A DNA stretch of 64,000 nucleotides from the NCBI GenBank assembly GCA_902805475.1, contig CADCSX010000008.1, positions 62,001-126,000 of the forward strand, in the 5' to 3' direction. Positions 22,848 to 36,156 of the stretch are shown here, piece after piece. Each line of letters starts with the position of its first letter. Positions within the stretch are counted from its first letter, which is position 1. The position numbers were made by a program, and so were the translations under genes. Under the pieces are notes generated by a model. It worked only from the letters and a program-made list of their open reading frames with translations. It made no database searches and was not told where the DNA came from. This DNA is from Entonaema liquescens (Eukaryota; Ascomycota; Sordariomycetes; Xylariales; Xylariaceae).

Positions 22848-24908
22848 CTACACTTCTTTCGTAAGTTCAGAAGTCGTAACATTCCCACCTAGTGTCCCTT
22901 TATTAATAGCAGGCTCCTCGTGATGGACGACTACCTTCTCAACAGCATGGACAGCTTCTTCAGCTAAAGCCTTATCTTCGAATACTATTTTAGAGGTTAG
23001 TTTGGGTCTCGCATCATCAGTCCCTATGTGAAATTGACTTACAAAAGGCTAACTCTTCCAATGTTCTACCGAAAGTCTCGGGGAATATGAAATAAACAAA
23101 TGCTATCTCGAATGCTAAGAAGCAGCAATAAGATATCAAATACCGCCAGCTGACATTCCCTAGCCCGATGGGGTTGACAAAGGTGGTGAAGAAGCCAGCT
23201 AGGCGACCGAAGAGCTGGAAGAATGCGATACCGCGGGAGCGCTCGGCGAATGGCCAGAGCTCGACTAGGTAAGCTGCAAAGTAAATTAGTTGGCACCGAT
23301 CAGACAAGTTACCCGAGAGCATTTATATAGGTACTTACTGTAGGTTAAGGCGTTGTATCCAATATTATAACAGGGGGAATATGCGAAGATCCAGAAAATC
23401 GTAGCCACGTTAGCCGCATTATTAGGGTGACCTGATTCCTTTCCGCTGATGGCTCTCTCCATGCTAATCGTCCATGAGATGTAGACGAACAGCAGTGAGA
23501 TAGTGCAGGCAAGATACATATGACGTCTCTTGAACTTGGTCACGAGGAACGCAACGAATGTACCGCAAACAAGTTGCCAGCATGCATTGGCTACATTGAT
23601 CTGCTGTTTGAATATCGAGTCGCTTTTTCCAATCATAGCGAGTAGATCGCCGAGATAGTATGAGATGAGAGTGTTACCAGACCATTGTGTAAAGAGACCA
23701 AGCATCTTCGATAAAATTAGCCAACGCATCTCAAAACTTAGGAGGCATGTCATAAGACTTCTACATCCGTCCCCAGGGGCAAGATGGGCTTTCAGCCGTG
23801 ACATGTGGGGACGACGTAAAGAAGAATAAATATAAAAAGAATACTCGACATACACAGCTAATCAGCATCCGGCGACGCATACCCGCGGTAGCGATTAGAT
23901 CAGCCCACGACCGTTTAGAATTCTCAAGTTCTATGCCAATTGTTGCCTGAATCTGAGCAAACTCGGCCTTTACGAACTCGGATTCTCTATCACCTTCACC
24001 GTGGTACTTGACTAGGACGTCAAAGGCTTCTTCTGTGCGATCCTGCTGAACTAACCATCTTGGCGACTCAGGTAGAAAGCTATCAATGATGTTAGCCAAC
24101 CGTACGTAGGTTAGGTAGGAACACGTGGGCGTTGCACAACTTACAGGACAAACGCTATTTGCACCAGCGACGGACACATCTGAAGCCATGAGGGAATTTT
24201 CCATGCCATATTGGTTGTGATGTTGTTAGTTCCAAAACAGATGGCCGCGGCGGTGATTTGGCCAACAAAGTAAGCCACGTTGAAAAGCGAAGTCAAGACA
24301 GGACGTTCCTTTGGATATGCCAATTCTCCAATCAACGACGAAGCCGAAACAATGCAGGTGGGTATGCCAAACCCCAGTATTAGACGAGCTACAACGTACA
24401 TACCAGCTAAATAGATTTTGTCAGAGTAATGAATGTTTTGTGGTTGGCGACGAGCCCTTACCGTTGACGGAAAAGCCCTGGATTATAGCACCGACTACCA
24501 TGATGGCAGAGCCTCCAATGATGGACCAGCGACGACCGAATTTGTCGTTAACGACACCGATAAATGGGAGCGAAAGGATGGCGCCGAGCGAGTACGCGGC
24601 GGCAATGATTCCCTTGAGGGGTCCCTGGGGATTATCAAAGTCTTTATTTTTAGGTCAGTAAGATAATCTATCAAGGGCCGTCTCAATAACGACTCACATG
24701 AAATCCATGACGGCACAATCTGCAGTGCGTTGATCATTTGCGAATCAAAGCCTGATGTCAACTCGATTCCCATACATGTTGGAAACAGTAGGAAATACAG
24801 ATATCGTAGATTTGGCTTCCGGTACCATCTGACCTTGTCCTCGTTTGCTAGACGGGTGACTATGGGATCAGCTTCGCTGCCCGAGCCAGCATTACCTGCG
24901 CCACCCAT
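22848..24908 (-). CDS. MFS lactose/hexose-type sugar transporter
   Basis: Seven exons (24698-24908, 24462-24641, 24145-24406, 23854-24079, 23339-23705, 23043-23273, 22848-22984) join exactly to 537 residues and 12 membrane segments. Family marks: SGFDSQMINALQ in TM1, NDKFGRRWS, ARLILGFG, FLPESPRWL across intron 3, GLFTQWSGNTLISYYLG in TM7, ELWPFAERSRGIA and FPETFGRTLEEL. The TQWSGN motif points to the fungal lactose permease/hexose subgroup rather than the high-affinity glucose group; substrate is not settled. Introns 1 and 4 both end in AAG. It runs in the same direction as the siderophore-type transporter, 732 bp apart, but the two are distinct subfamilies. Confidence 0.88.
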
Positions 24909-26335
24909 TGATACGAAAGTTCAGTTAGTGGGCAAAGATAATGGTTGAAGAGTTGAAGCATAAGATGGCGTTTACTCTCTGGGAGTGCTTAAGGGGCGGG
25001 CTTCGTCGTCCTTTTGAGTCGGTTTCCGCTACCTCTCCTACCGCCTCAACTATGAGAACGAGCTGCGCCGCCGGGTAATATATTTCTGTCCCGTCATGAT
25101 AGTGACCGGAGATAAAACATCGCTACCGGGAGTCTTCGTCTAGCACGTTTTCCTTTCGAACTCCATAGCAGAACTAAGACTCCGGGGTAGAAAAACAGGG
25201 GTTTCCATCCCCAGCTTTCCATACACGGGAATCTGGGGGCTTTACTTTGGCTCGAATCTTCCCCGCAGGGTCATGAACCCGTGAGCTCGAACAAGCAGTC
25301 CATAGAAGGAAGAGTTATCTCGAATCTAGCCCAGTTTGCTGACGCCAAGCCGACTTCAAGACTCCAGTCATTGGATGCATCCGCTCGGCACGCGTGACTA
25401 TATCGGAATAGCGCCTTAGCGCACACACCAACTTCAACTCTTTCTAGTTTCCATGCCAATCGCGAGTCCTACATACTGATCCTAACTCAGTGAACCCAGC
25501 TCGCCAAGGCGGAATCGAGGAAGAGCTCGCCGATACATATCCCGCCACCGAGGATTCAAGCCTAGTTTTATGCACAACAATACCTGTGTCGCCAAGTTGA
25601 TGTGATTCTCGAATACGTACGAAGCGGATACGTTACCCGTCGATGGTCAAGAAGGAGAGCTTGGCGCCTTGTCCAGCCGGCAATGCGCTTCGGCTGCCCG
25701 CGTTCGTAATTCGTGCCAACAAAAGCTAGTCTCTATAGGTAGCTAATCTCGATTGCTATGACTGCCCGTTCTCTTGTCGTCGGATATGGGAGCCTGAACT
25801 ATGTAATTAGATCAGGTAATCTAGGTGGGTAGTTGGACGGAGAGTCTACATGTTCTACTGTCTGATATAAACTTGACGTATCATGTATGACACTGCAGAG
25901 CCCCAATCCCCATGATCTGGTTCTTTTCAGGCTGAATTCGGCGACTCCAGAGTATTGGTATACTGCACCCGATCGGTTAGCGATTTATGACGGTTAAATT
26001 GGTTGGCCCCGATTCTTTGACTGCTGCACAATAGACGAGACTTGGCATTAATTTGAACTATTTTTGTGTAGTTACGATAGTCCCTAAATCGTGGTTATAC
26101 TGCTGGAGCCTCACCATCGACACAATAATCCGAAGATGCGTGCCTCTATCGAAGAACGGACAACGGAATTCGGTTGCGCCCAAGCCGCCACTGGGATATA
26201 TAAATGGTAGAAGTTAGGTACATCATAATTGGGTAGTTAAATATCTTTACATGTCGTCGTATAATTCAACGGACTCCTGCGCTATGCAGCTTCTATAATA
26301 CACGCAGGCTTCCACTATGCTTCTGGGCTGCTCTT
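24909..26335. other. 1.4 kb without a recognised gene
   Basis: Composition is near the window average, not A+T-island like. Only short unsupported ORFs occur (for example 25271-25459 on the minus strand). It contains the upstream region of the transporter at 24908 and the terminator of the golgin gene. Confidence 0.4.
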
Positions 26336-29300
26336 TTATCTGCCAGGTTTCGACAAGTGCTGTACTGCAGCCATCCACTTCTGCTCATCGTTGCTGCGTC
26401 GCTGATTAGCAAAGGAATAATGTAATAGACGAGTATGCAAATCACTTACCGATCAAACCGCAAAAGCTTCCCCAGCACTGGCACTAGCTGCGATCGAACC
26501 TTTTCGTCTTTTACCTCAAGGAATTGCAATAGAATAGTTTTGAGATACATTGTATCCGGGACCGTAGAACCGGCACTACCAGCAGCGCCGTTGATACCGC
26601 TTCGGTTCGAATCAATGCTGGATCTTCCACTACTCGCGACATTTGACGTGGCACCACCAACGTTGAACCTAGCCTGGATACTCTTGAGCTCTTTGTTCGC
26701 CTTCTCGTACCGGCCTCTTGCCTCATCCAGAAGTTTGCGCAAGTCCGCGCGCTGCTTTTCCGCCTCGCGTACCTGTTGCTCTGATGCGTCTAAGGCAGAT
26801 CGTAGGTTGGTAACCGCTGCACGCATATCGTCTACTTCAGCTGTCGCTTTCTCTTCGACCTGCTCAAGCTCCTCACGGCGACGGCGCCACTCTTTCTCCC
26901 TCGCTTCTAGTTCTTCTTTCTCGCTGGAGAGTGTTCGAATTTCGCGCTCAAACTCGCGCACTTTGGCTTTGAGTTCCTCGGACTCTCGCGCACGACGTCG
27001 AGCAAGAGTAGATAGTTCATCTTCGATACGGTCACGCTCCTCAACAGCAGCTTCCATCCGAGCGCGCATGTCTCGTATTTTCGCGTCCGCTCGTTCATCA
27101 ACGTCAGCTAACATCCGACGCATTGTTTCGCCCTCGCGCGTTCTCTCAGATAAGTGCTTCTGGACTTCGGCCAATTCTTCCTCAAGACTCTCTGTCTGAC
27201 TCTGCGCTTCCTTAAGCTGTATAGACAACTCAGCCGTTTGATCACGCATAGAGCTTAGAAGACCCTGAGCATTATTATATTGTTGCACTTTCAACTCTAC
27301 CTCCTCTCGGGTGGCCACTTTCTCCTTTTTCAATTTCGCAACCTCATCTTCGAGTTGCTTCACTTTCGGGCGGAGTGTAGAGAGTTCTGACTGGAGGGAT
27401 TCTAGCTCACGGCCAGCCTTCTCGGCCTTGGCGGACAATTCAATCTTTTCAGCTTCGGCACGGCGATAGTCTCTACCAGCGACGCGTTTCTCATCTTCAA
27501 GCTTAACCCGCGACAACTTTTCAGCAGCCAACTTCTCGTTGAGGAGCTTGATTTCACTTTCACGATCGGATGCCAGACGTTGTGCTCTTGCAACCTCATT
27601 TTTCAGGTCCTTCTCTCGTTTTTCAAGATTACGGAGCTCGCTTTGCTTAGAAACTAGCTCTTCTTTTGTTATTTTCAGGGTCGCGGATTCTTGGCGCAAA
27701 CTTCTAAGCTCAGGTTGGGCCTTAGTTAGGACTTCGCGCAAGTCCGTGAGGTCCTTGTAACGACTTTGGGCCAGCTGCTGAGCAGCGCCTAAATCTGACT
27801 GGAGCGTTTGGGATTTGACCCTCAGCTCGTCAAACTCGGCTTTCATGGAATCAAAGTCTGCCTGTAACTTAGAACTAGATTCAGTATTAGACGTAAACCC
27901 AGCGATCTCCTTCTCCAGCTCGGAGATTCGAGATGTTAGCACTGCCTTTTCAGATTCGAGACTCTTGATTTTCTCCTTGGCTTCAACGTGGTCGTGTCCT
28001 ATATTAAGTAAGCTTTCTTGCATGCTTTCAATCTCATCTTTAAGGTCTTCCTCGGTTTTCCTCTGCTTAGATAGGCGCTCGATCTGAGTATCCTTTTCGG
28101 TGATCTCATCTCTTAGCTTTGTTACTTCTACCTTGAGAGCCTCTATCTCCGGACTTTCAAGAGGGGATGGCTGTGCACGATCCAACGTTTCACGTGCAGC
28201 GACCTCCGCAGTATCGGCTGAAGTACCACCCTTCTTCTTCTTCTTGTTCTTTTTCTTCGATCCGCCAGTTGTAGGCGTAGGTGTAGGAGCTCTTAGTGAG
28301 TCCGATATTGACGAAGGAGGCTGGGTAGTAGATTGAATTTGCTTATTTAGCTGCTTAATCTTCTCATCACTCTCAACTTTGTCCTTCTTCAGCAAGTCGA
28401 TCTCGCTAGTTAAATCTCGGATTTTAGTCTCCAGCTGAGATTTCGCTTCCTCTAGCTTTTTAAACTCGTCGGATTCTGTATTTCTAGCAGCTGAAGCCTG
28501 GAGCTTAGCTTCCTGCTCTTTTATCGTAGATGCTGCCTTCGATTTTTCATCTTCGAGGTTGATTTCTAAGCTTCTTAGCGCTGATTGAGTCTGCTCGAGC
28601 TTCTCGGTTAGTGAGCGAATCTCTGTGTCCCTGGCGTCCAGTTGCGTCTGGAATGTTTCCCGGGTTGCAGCCTCATCCCGACTATCGCCTAATTCCCGCG
28701 TGGCCTTTTCTAGACTTTCTACTAATTCAGAACTATTTTCTTTGGCTACTGTTAACTCCTCTTTTAGAATACCAATTTCGGATGTAAGTTTGGCGATCTC
28801 CTCGGATTTCGACGCGACTTCGGCTTGAAGATGGGGTATTTCCTCATCGTAAGAAAACATATCCTCGCTTAGATCCTTGGATTCGTCGATGACCACGGGT
28901 TTTTGCCTCGGAGAAAAGACTCCTAAGATGGATGAGACAGGTGACTTGCTCATAGAAGGCGACGTCGCTTGTTTAATATCCTCGTCACCCTTCTTTTCTT
29001 CCGACGTATCCCTTGCCTGGCTATTTGTCTGCATGGGAACCTCGACCTTGAGAGCTTTGAGAGTAGCAACTTCGTTTCTGAGGGTGGCTAATTCCTTATC
29101 AGCTTCCTCAAACTTCTTTTTAAAATCGTCTTTTTCGGTCGAGACGCGCTTGAACTCCTCCATAACCATATCGCCCTTCAGGTTCAGTTGGCTGAGGTAC
29201 TCGACGAGGGCTACTGGATCCTTGATGGTAGTTAAGGTGTATTCTCGCGCAAGGCCCGTTCAAATGGTTCGATGGACGTAGCTCGTCCATGCGCGATTCT

Positions 29301-29762
29301 ATACGACCGTAGCAGCTCTATGGAATTCACGGATTATATTAGTAGCTGGGTTAATTATATGCGATCAGATTTGATAAGTTAAATTTACCTGGATACGTGG
29401 CTTCTAGTTTTCGAGTTTCCTAAGCTTGCTCTTTACGTGGGGAGGAAGTTCTACCGGTGCAGTAGGAGGGCCTACTTTGGGATTAGCATCTTCCCCCGCC
29501 GGCCTGGTCTCTGATCTCTCCATTTCGCTCGGCTGTGCTATCGTCTTTTCATTAACCGATGAAGTCCCCACGACCGTCTTCTCCGATGCCAAAGACCGAG
29601 TCGTAACCAGCAGCATCTACTCGGCGAGTGCTTTCTGACGAGCTTGCTCTTCGGCAATGCTGCGATCAATAGCACCTTTTATTCTCTATATACCGGAAGT
29701 AGGTTGTTAGAAGCAACGTCGCTTCGGATTAGGTATCAAATAAGTAGACCTACGGAAAACAT
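26336..29762 (-). CDS. IMH1: GRIP-domain golgin (IMH1-like), N-terminal frame disrupted
   Basis: The product is a long coiled coil ending in a GRIP domain: YLKTILLQFLEVKDE..LVPVLGKLLRFD in the main exon (26450 to about 29300) and NDEQKWMAAVQHL in the last exon (26336-26393). The start is a 9 bp exon (29754-29762), then 29685 downward with IKGAIDRSIAEEQARQ. GRIP golgins bind Arl1-GTP at the trans-Golgi and tether vesicles; yeast Imh1 is the counterpart. The 900-codon coiled-coil frame is intact. Upstream, the conserved KLRKLE-LEA-YP and ENTP-LTTIKDP stretches each need one extra base (near 29407 and 29233), and a TAG follows the IAEEQARQKALAE segment (it may lie in an intron). Either sequence errors or a recently damaged N-terminus. 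Confidence 0.82.
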
Positions 29763-30577
29763 GGTGGATCGACGAACGGCCTTCTTCTAAGGCGCCGGCG
29801 ATAGATGCGACAATTGAGTACAGCTCGAGATTGTAGCCATGCGTGTTTTCGATTATAGTCAATTCTAAAGAATGGTAGAATCGAACTATGCTATGTTCCT
29901 AGAAAAAGGAAAAAGACAGAATGGAAGAGAATAGGTCAACTAATAAGATTGCTTCCTTTCTGTTTCCAAAGCTGCGACCAAAGCGTTAGTAGAACTGAAC
30001 ACTGAACGAGGCTCAGCGCTGTATTGCATTGTACAGGGTACATACTTCCTTGCTTCAGGGCATAGAACCTTACCTAGGTAGGTATTACATTCAAGTACTT
30101 AAGTACCTTAGGTAAGTGAGACTAGCTCTATTTATAGCTTGTACCCATTGACCCTTAGGGGTGGTTTCATGTAATAGATCCACCTTAGATACCCGTAAGT
30201 ACCGCATACGGTAAACGCACATACTTCTTACCTGCATGTACTTAGCAGGTTAATTTACATCAACCAGGAGAGATAGGGTACATATTCAATTACAAAGGTG
30301 CGACCTAGATAGCTCTAGGTTTGAACCAATGAATTTATCCTGTCATTTTCTCTAATTGCTTCAACGGTGCACCTGTAATGTCGTCACATCTGTCATCAGG
30401 TCGCAACACTCTCTTTGCCTAATTTTCAACAATCCTTATCAGAGATATTCAAGCCTTAACTTATCTACCACATTCCGGCTGTGGCCTTGTATTTCTTACA
30501 TCCTCGTTTCTTTTCTTACACGACCGGCCCGGACGCCATGGTCTCTCGACGGTAAACCCCGTCTTTATTTCAAAGTC
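29763..30577. other. Divergent promoter region between golgin and lunapark genes
   Basis: No coding signal. Several CCTAGGTAGGTA/TACCTTAGGTA motifs occur around 30070-30115. Confidence 0.35.
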
Positions 30578-31918
30578 ATGGTGTCTTTCTGGCCTTGGAA
30601 GGTTAGTAGAAGGCAACATCACAACTCGACAATATCCTCACCCCCATAACTAAGACGCCTAATGACATAAAAGAGTAGATGAGTAGGACTAACTATATGA
30701 CCTTCTTGAGCAGGGCGATGTCTCTTCCCCGTCCTCTTTCGAGAAGACTCTCTCAACCCTTTCCAACAAGATTACAACCACCCAAACACAACTTGACCGA
30801 GCCCGAGCCCGTGCCCGTCGAATCAAGGTCCTCTGGACCCTTTATCTCGCCTTCGCTTACCTAGTTTACGCTATTGTCTTGACCTTGGTAGTTGGGTGGC
30901 AGAATCTGGGTCCGTGGGAATGGACTGGAATGGCCGGGGGCCCCGTGTTGTACGTTGCCGTTATAACAGCCCTTTGTGTAATACCAAGGATATTTACTTA
31001 CCATAAATCCTACGGATTAGCATTTACCTTGTTAGGACCCTTACCAATGCGTACTTCAGTTTCCGCATAGATACGTTAGAATCTCGTTTGAAAGACTACC
31101 AAACCGAGCGCGCAAGAACAATACAGAAGCTGAAGGATGCTACTAAATACGACTCCACCCTAGAGTTGCTGCAGAAATATGGTGATTCCGGAGAGAAGCG
31201 AGCCCACCATAGAAAGCAGACACTAGAAGGCGAGAACATCGACGGCGAGCAAAGAAAAGGAGGCAATAAGAAAACACGACAAAGTGCAGGCTCCGAGAAT
31301 TCCAATTCGAGGACCAATATCCCCCCTCCGCCGACCGCTAACATACAAAGACCATCTCACCCTCCCGTTTTAGGAGGCTTAGAATCTCGCCCAGGCTCTT
31401 CTCATATACGTAGTAACCATGTGTACCCCCCAGACCAGCAGCCTACGGAAGAGTTCGCGCCTAATGCCGGCCCGCTTCCGCCCTCATACCCCCAGTACGA
31501 CTTGAATACTGGCTCGCACCATTGGTATGACCGTATCATGGACCTCATGCTTGGTGAGGATGAGATGGCACCCAAAAATCGCATCGTATTAATATGCCAA
31601 AATTGTCGGCTGGTGAATGGACAAGCCCCTCCGGGAACACAATCATTGTCGGAGTTGGGCAGGTGGAAATGCATGTCATGCGGAGCATTGAACGGAGAAA
31701 TGGATGAAGGCAAGAAGATCGTCCGAGAGGTTCTTAGATCAAACGAGCCAGGCACTGGATTAAGAGGCGAAGATCGGGATAGTGATCTATCAAGTGACTT
31801 AGTAAAGGTCGAAAACGACAGCGAAGATGCTGGGGATACGGATGGAGACGAGGCGTCTTCTGTCGCACAGCAATCAAGTCAAAGGCATCGCAACAAAAAG
31901 TCGCAAATGGTCCCTTAG
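30578..31918 (+). CDS. LNP1: Lunapark-like ER junction protein
   Basis: Exons 30578-30601, 30714-30949 and 31036-31918 join exactly to 380 residues. MVSFWPWK at the N-terminus is typical for the family. Residues about 18-50 form a short coiled coil, two hydrophobic segments follow (about 50-95), then a second coiled coil (YQTERARTIQKLKDATKY). After a Pro-rich disordered stretch comes the lunapark zinc ribbon, CQNCRLVNG and KCMSCGALNG. Lunapark sits at three-way junctions of the endoplasmic reticulum and stabilises the tubular network. Both termini face the cytosol in known members. Strong assignment; the short piece across intron 2 is slightly less certain. Confidence 0.88.
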
Positions 31919-33122
31919 ACTAAATCTTCAATAGGACCAAATTTCACTGTTTGTTGATATCCCATTTCATAACATTCACTAGGCGAGGTTTGGATGCAGC
32001 AACTCTATGCCGGGGCATAAGGACGAGAGACACATATCCCGGGAAGGAGTCCTTAATCATGTATACAAAGAACACCAAAGATCATTCGTACTCGGGAGGT
32101 GGTTGGTAGGCGTTACCAATCGATATAACTTTCATCAGGACTTGTCCGTGGCCACACGGTATAGTTGCGGTAACTTCGAGATCCTTATATTTTTGGGGAA
32201 GGGGGTTCATCACATGGCGACACCTAATAAATTCTCACAAGTCCAAAGACGAAAGAGTTTCCGTTTACCGTGACTTAACCATTTACTATTTACCTGTCCA
32301 GGTTAGATCAAGTAAATCCAAAATTAGTAACGTTACTCAAGAGTATGTATACCTACTTATCTCTCACACATATATGCCATCATTTATAAGTACTAGGAGA
32401 GTCTTTGCATACTCCACGGAAGCCGTGAAAGGTTTCAATATGCTCCACTGTCTCCTATACCTTTAGTATCATCCCCCTATTTCGTTTATAAAGAACCATC
32501 TTCTATATTGATTAAAATAGTCTTAAAGCTCAAACGGCTTAAGAAGATTCGTATAGAAATTACCAATTAAATAGTTGGTGTATTGGACATGCAACTAATT
32601 CGACCGCATACGCGGCCGGGTATTTGGCGCAGTCTATGAGCTGCACAATACGGGACATATGCGGGGGAGGTAGCGTAGCGGACCTGATATCCCCGCATAC
32701 TCATTCCAACTCCGCCCTGTCTACCCCGGTGTAAGCTCACTTGCAGTGTCAATTTTCACTACTACCTTCTCTGTTGAGGATAGTTGGGGCTTTTGAATAA
32801 AACCTTATTATTGTTCCTTTCACCGCACGTGTTCATCAGCTAGGCTTTTTCGTTAACTTACTCCAAGGTCTCTCCGGAGCAATACGTCTTTCTAGGAAGG
32901 TCATTGGATATATACCTATCAAGTAAGTCAATATTGGTGTCTTGTTACCCTGTGAGGCTTCTGTGACCTACGAAGGCCTATATAAAGACGTTGCATTTTA
33001 CCTGATCGTGAGAGCTTCCATGAGAAATATCGTAGCAGCAGCTTGTATCCGAAGAAGTCTCTCAAATACTTCACTATTATAAATATTATTAGTGATTATA
33101 CTTTTAACTTTAGATTCTCACA
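31919..33122. other. 1.2 kb intergenic with cutinase promoter
   Basis: No ORF is supported. The last part holds the TATA box of the cutinase gene. Confidence 0.4.
32979..32987 (+). promoter_or_regulatory. TATA box (TATATAAAG) of the cutinase gene
   Basis: Canonical TATA element 136 bp before the ATG at 33123. Confidence 0.45.
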
Positions 33123-34040
33123 ATGAGACCTCCATTTCCTCTTCTCTTTACTACATTGGTAGCTTCTTCGGTTGCTAGCCCCTTAATATTAGATTATTCC
33201 GAAAGTACCATTGATAAGCTTAAGGGTCATCATTCTGCAGCTATAAAAGCGAGCATAGAAAACTCACAAGCGGCTGGAACCACGGAGAATGAATTTCTCG
33301 AGGGCGGGTGTCGGGACGTCATATTCATCTTCGCTCGTGGCAGTACCCAGGATGGCAATATTGTAAGCCAACCTTTCTAGTTCACCTACTGAATGTTCTG
33401 ATTAAATATCTAACATACCATAATAGGGAGATGATCCAGGTCCCCAAACCATAGATCAACTAAAAACCGCACTAGGTGCGGACGCCGTAGCAGCCCAGGG
33501 GGTTGACTACCCAGCACTATTGATCGACAATCTGAGAAGTGGGGGTTGCGACCCCGAGGATGCTGATAATATGCGAGCGTTAATAACGCAAGCAGCGACT
33601 CAATGTCCGTCATCAAAGCTGGTGGTCTCAGGTTATAGCCAAGGGGCTGCACTTGTCCACCGGTCCATCGAATCTGCCTCAGCTGCCGTTAAAAATCGGA
33701 TCTATGCGGCGGTGACTTATGGTGACACCCAGAAAGCACAGGTACGTTATATATATATAATTATATTGTTCGAGAGGAGTATTCCCCGGTGAACTCAACA
33801 ATGGAATCAATTCTCTTATGATCCCTTGAAACCTCTGATCCACCCAACATACATACTCGTGTTTTAACATTCGTTCGATAGGACGGGGGAAAAATCCCCA
33901 ATTTCGACGCGAGCAAGACTCTAATTCTATGTCACGATGGTGACAAGGTTTGCGAAGGTACGTTAATTGTGACGGACGCTCACCATGAATATCATGATCT
34001 CGCCCCCGATGCAGTGGATTTCATTGCCAGCAAGGTCTAG
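33123..34040 (+). CDS. Secreted cutinase (CE5 family)
   Basis: Exons 33123-33362, 33427-33741 and 33882-34040 join exactly to 237 residues. A signal peptide (about 18 residues, ending SVAS) begins the protein. The family features follow in order: CRDVIFIFARGSTQDGNI (oxyanion region), VSGYSQGAALVH with the nucleophile Ser at about residue 142, CHDGDKVC with the catalytic Asp and paired Cys, and a catalytic His in TDAHHEYHD. Cutinases hydrolyse the polyester of plant cuticle; fungal copies serve plant infection or saprotrophic growth. Length and motifs are normal, so it is probably functional. No carbohydrate- or surface-binding extension is present. Confidence 0.93.
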
Positions 34041-36156
34041 TGGCACTAAGTTTATTGGGTTGTCCCTTTTCACAAAAATATCTTTCGATTCTCTGTAAAT
34101 AGCTTAAACATGCACAATCAGTATATTAGGGAAGGGATTTAAGCAAAGTATATTAAATTTAAGATGCTTGCCTAATACAGATTTATACTTTTACACGTCG
34201 GGTTCTCGTAACAGGTTGCTGCTGTGGCCGGTAAGTATCATGTCTTTAGATAAACTACCTAGACATTGTAGTTAATACCTAGCATCTTTTGACGAACAAT
34301 ACTGGCGAAATGCATAGGTGCGTTGCTATAGTTGACATGCGTATGCAGGTTACAAGAATGGAAGAATAATATTATGTGGACGTAATAGAATCTAGGAAGA
34401 TGTATGAAGCTTGGCATTCATAGTTGCGCTGGTATACGACATTATATTTCTTGGAGCCCTCGTTTGAATACCGCTTATCGGACTAATCATGAAGTAAGTA
34501 GACCTATTGCCTGACGGTCATTTGAAGTTCGCTACTTGCCCATAATTCCATTGCCTTCCCCAAGGATGGCTTCGTTTGAATCTTAAAGCAGCTGAAAAGA
34601 CTAAGGGATTATAGACTGTCATTAACCTAACGGTTCGGTTAATGCAAAGCTAAGTGCGTTTGTGGCTGGCTGCTGGAGATCCTTGTAGAGGACGTCGCAG
34701 CCATTAGAAAAGGTTCATTGCAATGGTTGAACACAGGCTAGCACTGGGTAGCCACCGAAAGCAAAGGTCATTGGATCGTTAATAGCAATATAACACGCAA
34801 GTGAGACGTAGTAAGAACAGTATGTTATGACAGGGGTAAGATATCTACTAACATCGAATGACAAACTGGACAGCTTGCTCGGGTACCTGAGATTCGCCGG
34901 TATGAAGTTCCGTAGAGTCTAGGGTCAAGGATAGAGAGAAGTCCTACATATTGGTACATATATAAGCTCTTGAATGATGGAGATCGAGTTGCCTACATAT
35001 ACATAGCACTACGTATGCGATATCAGTAATATATCGCCAGTGTGGTGAGCAAGAGCTTTGACACGGACATGGCGCCATTTAGATTTCTAGGCTAGGTAGC
35101 TGGACAACTATGTAATCACCAATGCCGAGAGATCTTACTGGCACCGAGCGATATACATGCACTAAAAGGTACATGTCTTATGCGAGATGATCCTACATTT
35201 GAGCTTATAAAACAAGGAACGGATTGAATTCTTAAACGTGGCTTTTTTTCATCTTCACGTGGCCCTCCACTTATACAAAAATAGAGTCGTATCACGAAAC
35301 TTGTTTAGCAACGAAGACTACCTGCCTCATGGTCTCATGTGTAATACAAGAAATGAAAAACAAATTGAGAATGTTGAACAGTTTGAAGATATGCTCTCTC
35401 GATAGCCGCAGGCGGGACAGGCCGCGTTCGCTTTTACCCACTTTATGACCCTGTATTGTCTGCCCGTGTCTGCCCGTGTTCGAGAAGGCCGGCCGATGTA
35501 ACCCTACGTCGTCAACACGCAGGCACCAATACCGATTACAGTCAACTGGGCCGCCTTATCTATACGGATGTAATGTAAATTTGCGGATTGGCGCGTATGG
35601 GATGCCGTTGAATCTGTCAGGGATTATTCCGGTTTAAACTTCTTGTCACCATCTTTTTTTCTTTGGCATAACTCACACTCGCCTGAGGGGAAGGTACCTC
35701 ATAATAAGCACGTCTGACGTGGTGAAGGACCTGAGAAAGAATCTTCCCAATTTGGTACGATTATTTTCGAAGGATTCGAGTAGGCTGTGGATCTAATGCC
35801 TGTCTCACGTCCCGTCACTTATACAATATGCACCTCGTAAAAGCATGACCAAGCATTCGTTAGAATCTCTTGTCGTCAACTCCAATTTCAGTCGTTTCTT
35901 TTACTTTGCCCGTCATCTACGGAATTCTGGAACATTGTTCTTTTCCTCCATCTCTATTCTACTAGCCAACTTTCATTTTTATTATTTTCTGCTGCAACCC
36001 TGTCGTATCTTCTGTGAACGATCTTAAAAAACTTCTACTTGTTTTTGATTTGATACTCTCTCACTTGAGCTACGCTATATACTCAATGTGAGGCTTCGGC
36101 CTGCAGAGACTTCACGGCCGTTCGCCTCTCCAGCGCGCGTTGTCGTAGAGTGGACC
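34041..36156. other. 2.1 kb without a recognised gene
   Basis: The longest gap outside the A+T island. Base composition is ordinary. I found no ORF with coding character and no inverted repeat ends. An ORF at 35845-36027 is not supported. Confidence 0.4.

Noticed and set aside
26435..29281. Long serine-rich plus-strand ORFs opposite the golgin gene
   Set aside because: They are antisense shadows of a coiled coil rich in Glu, Lys and Leu codons; no independent coding character.
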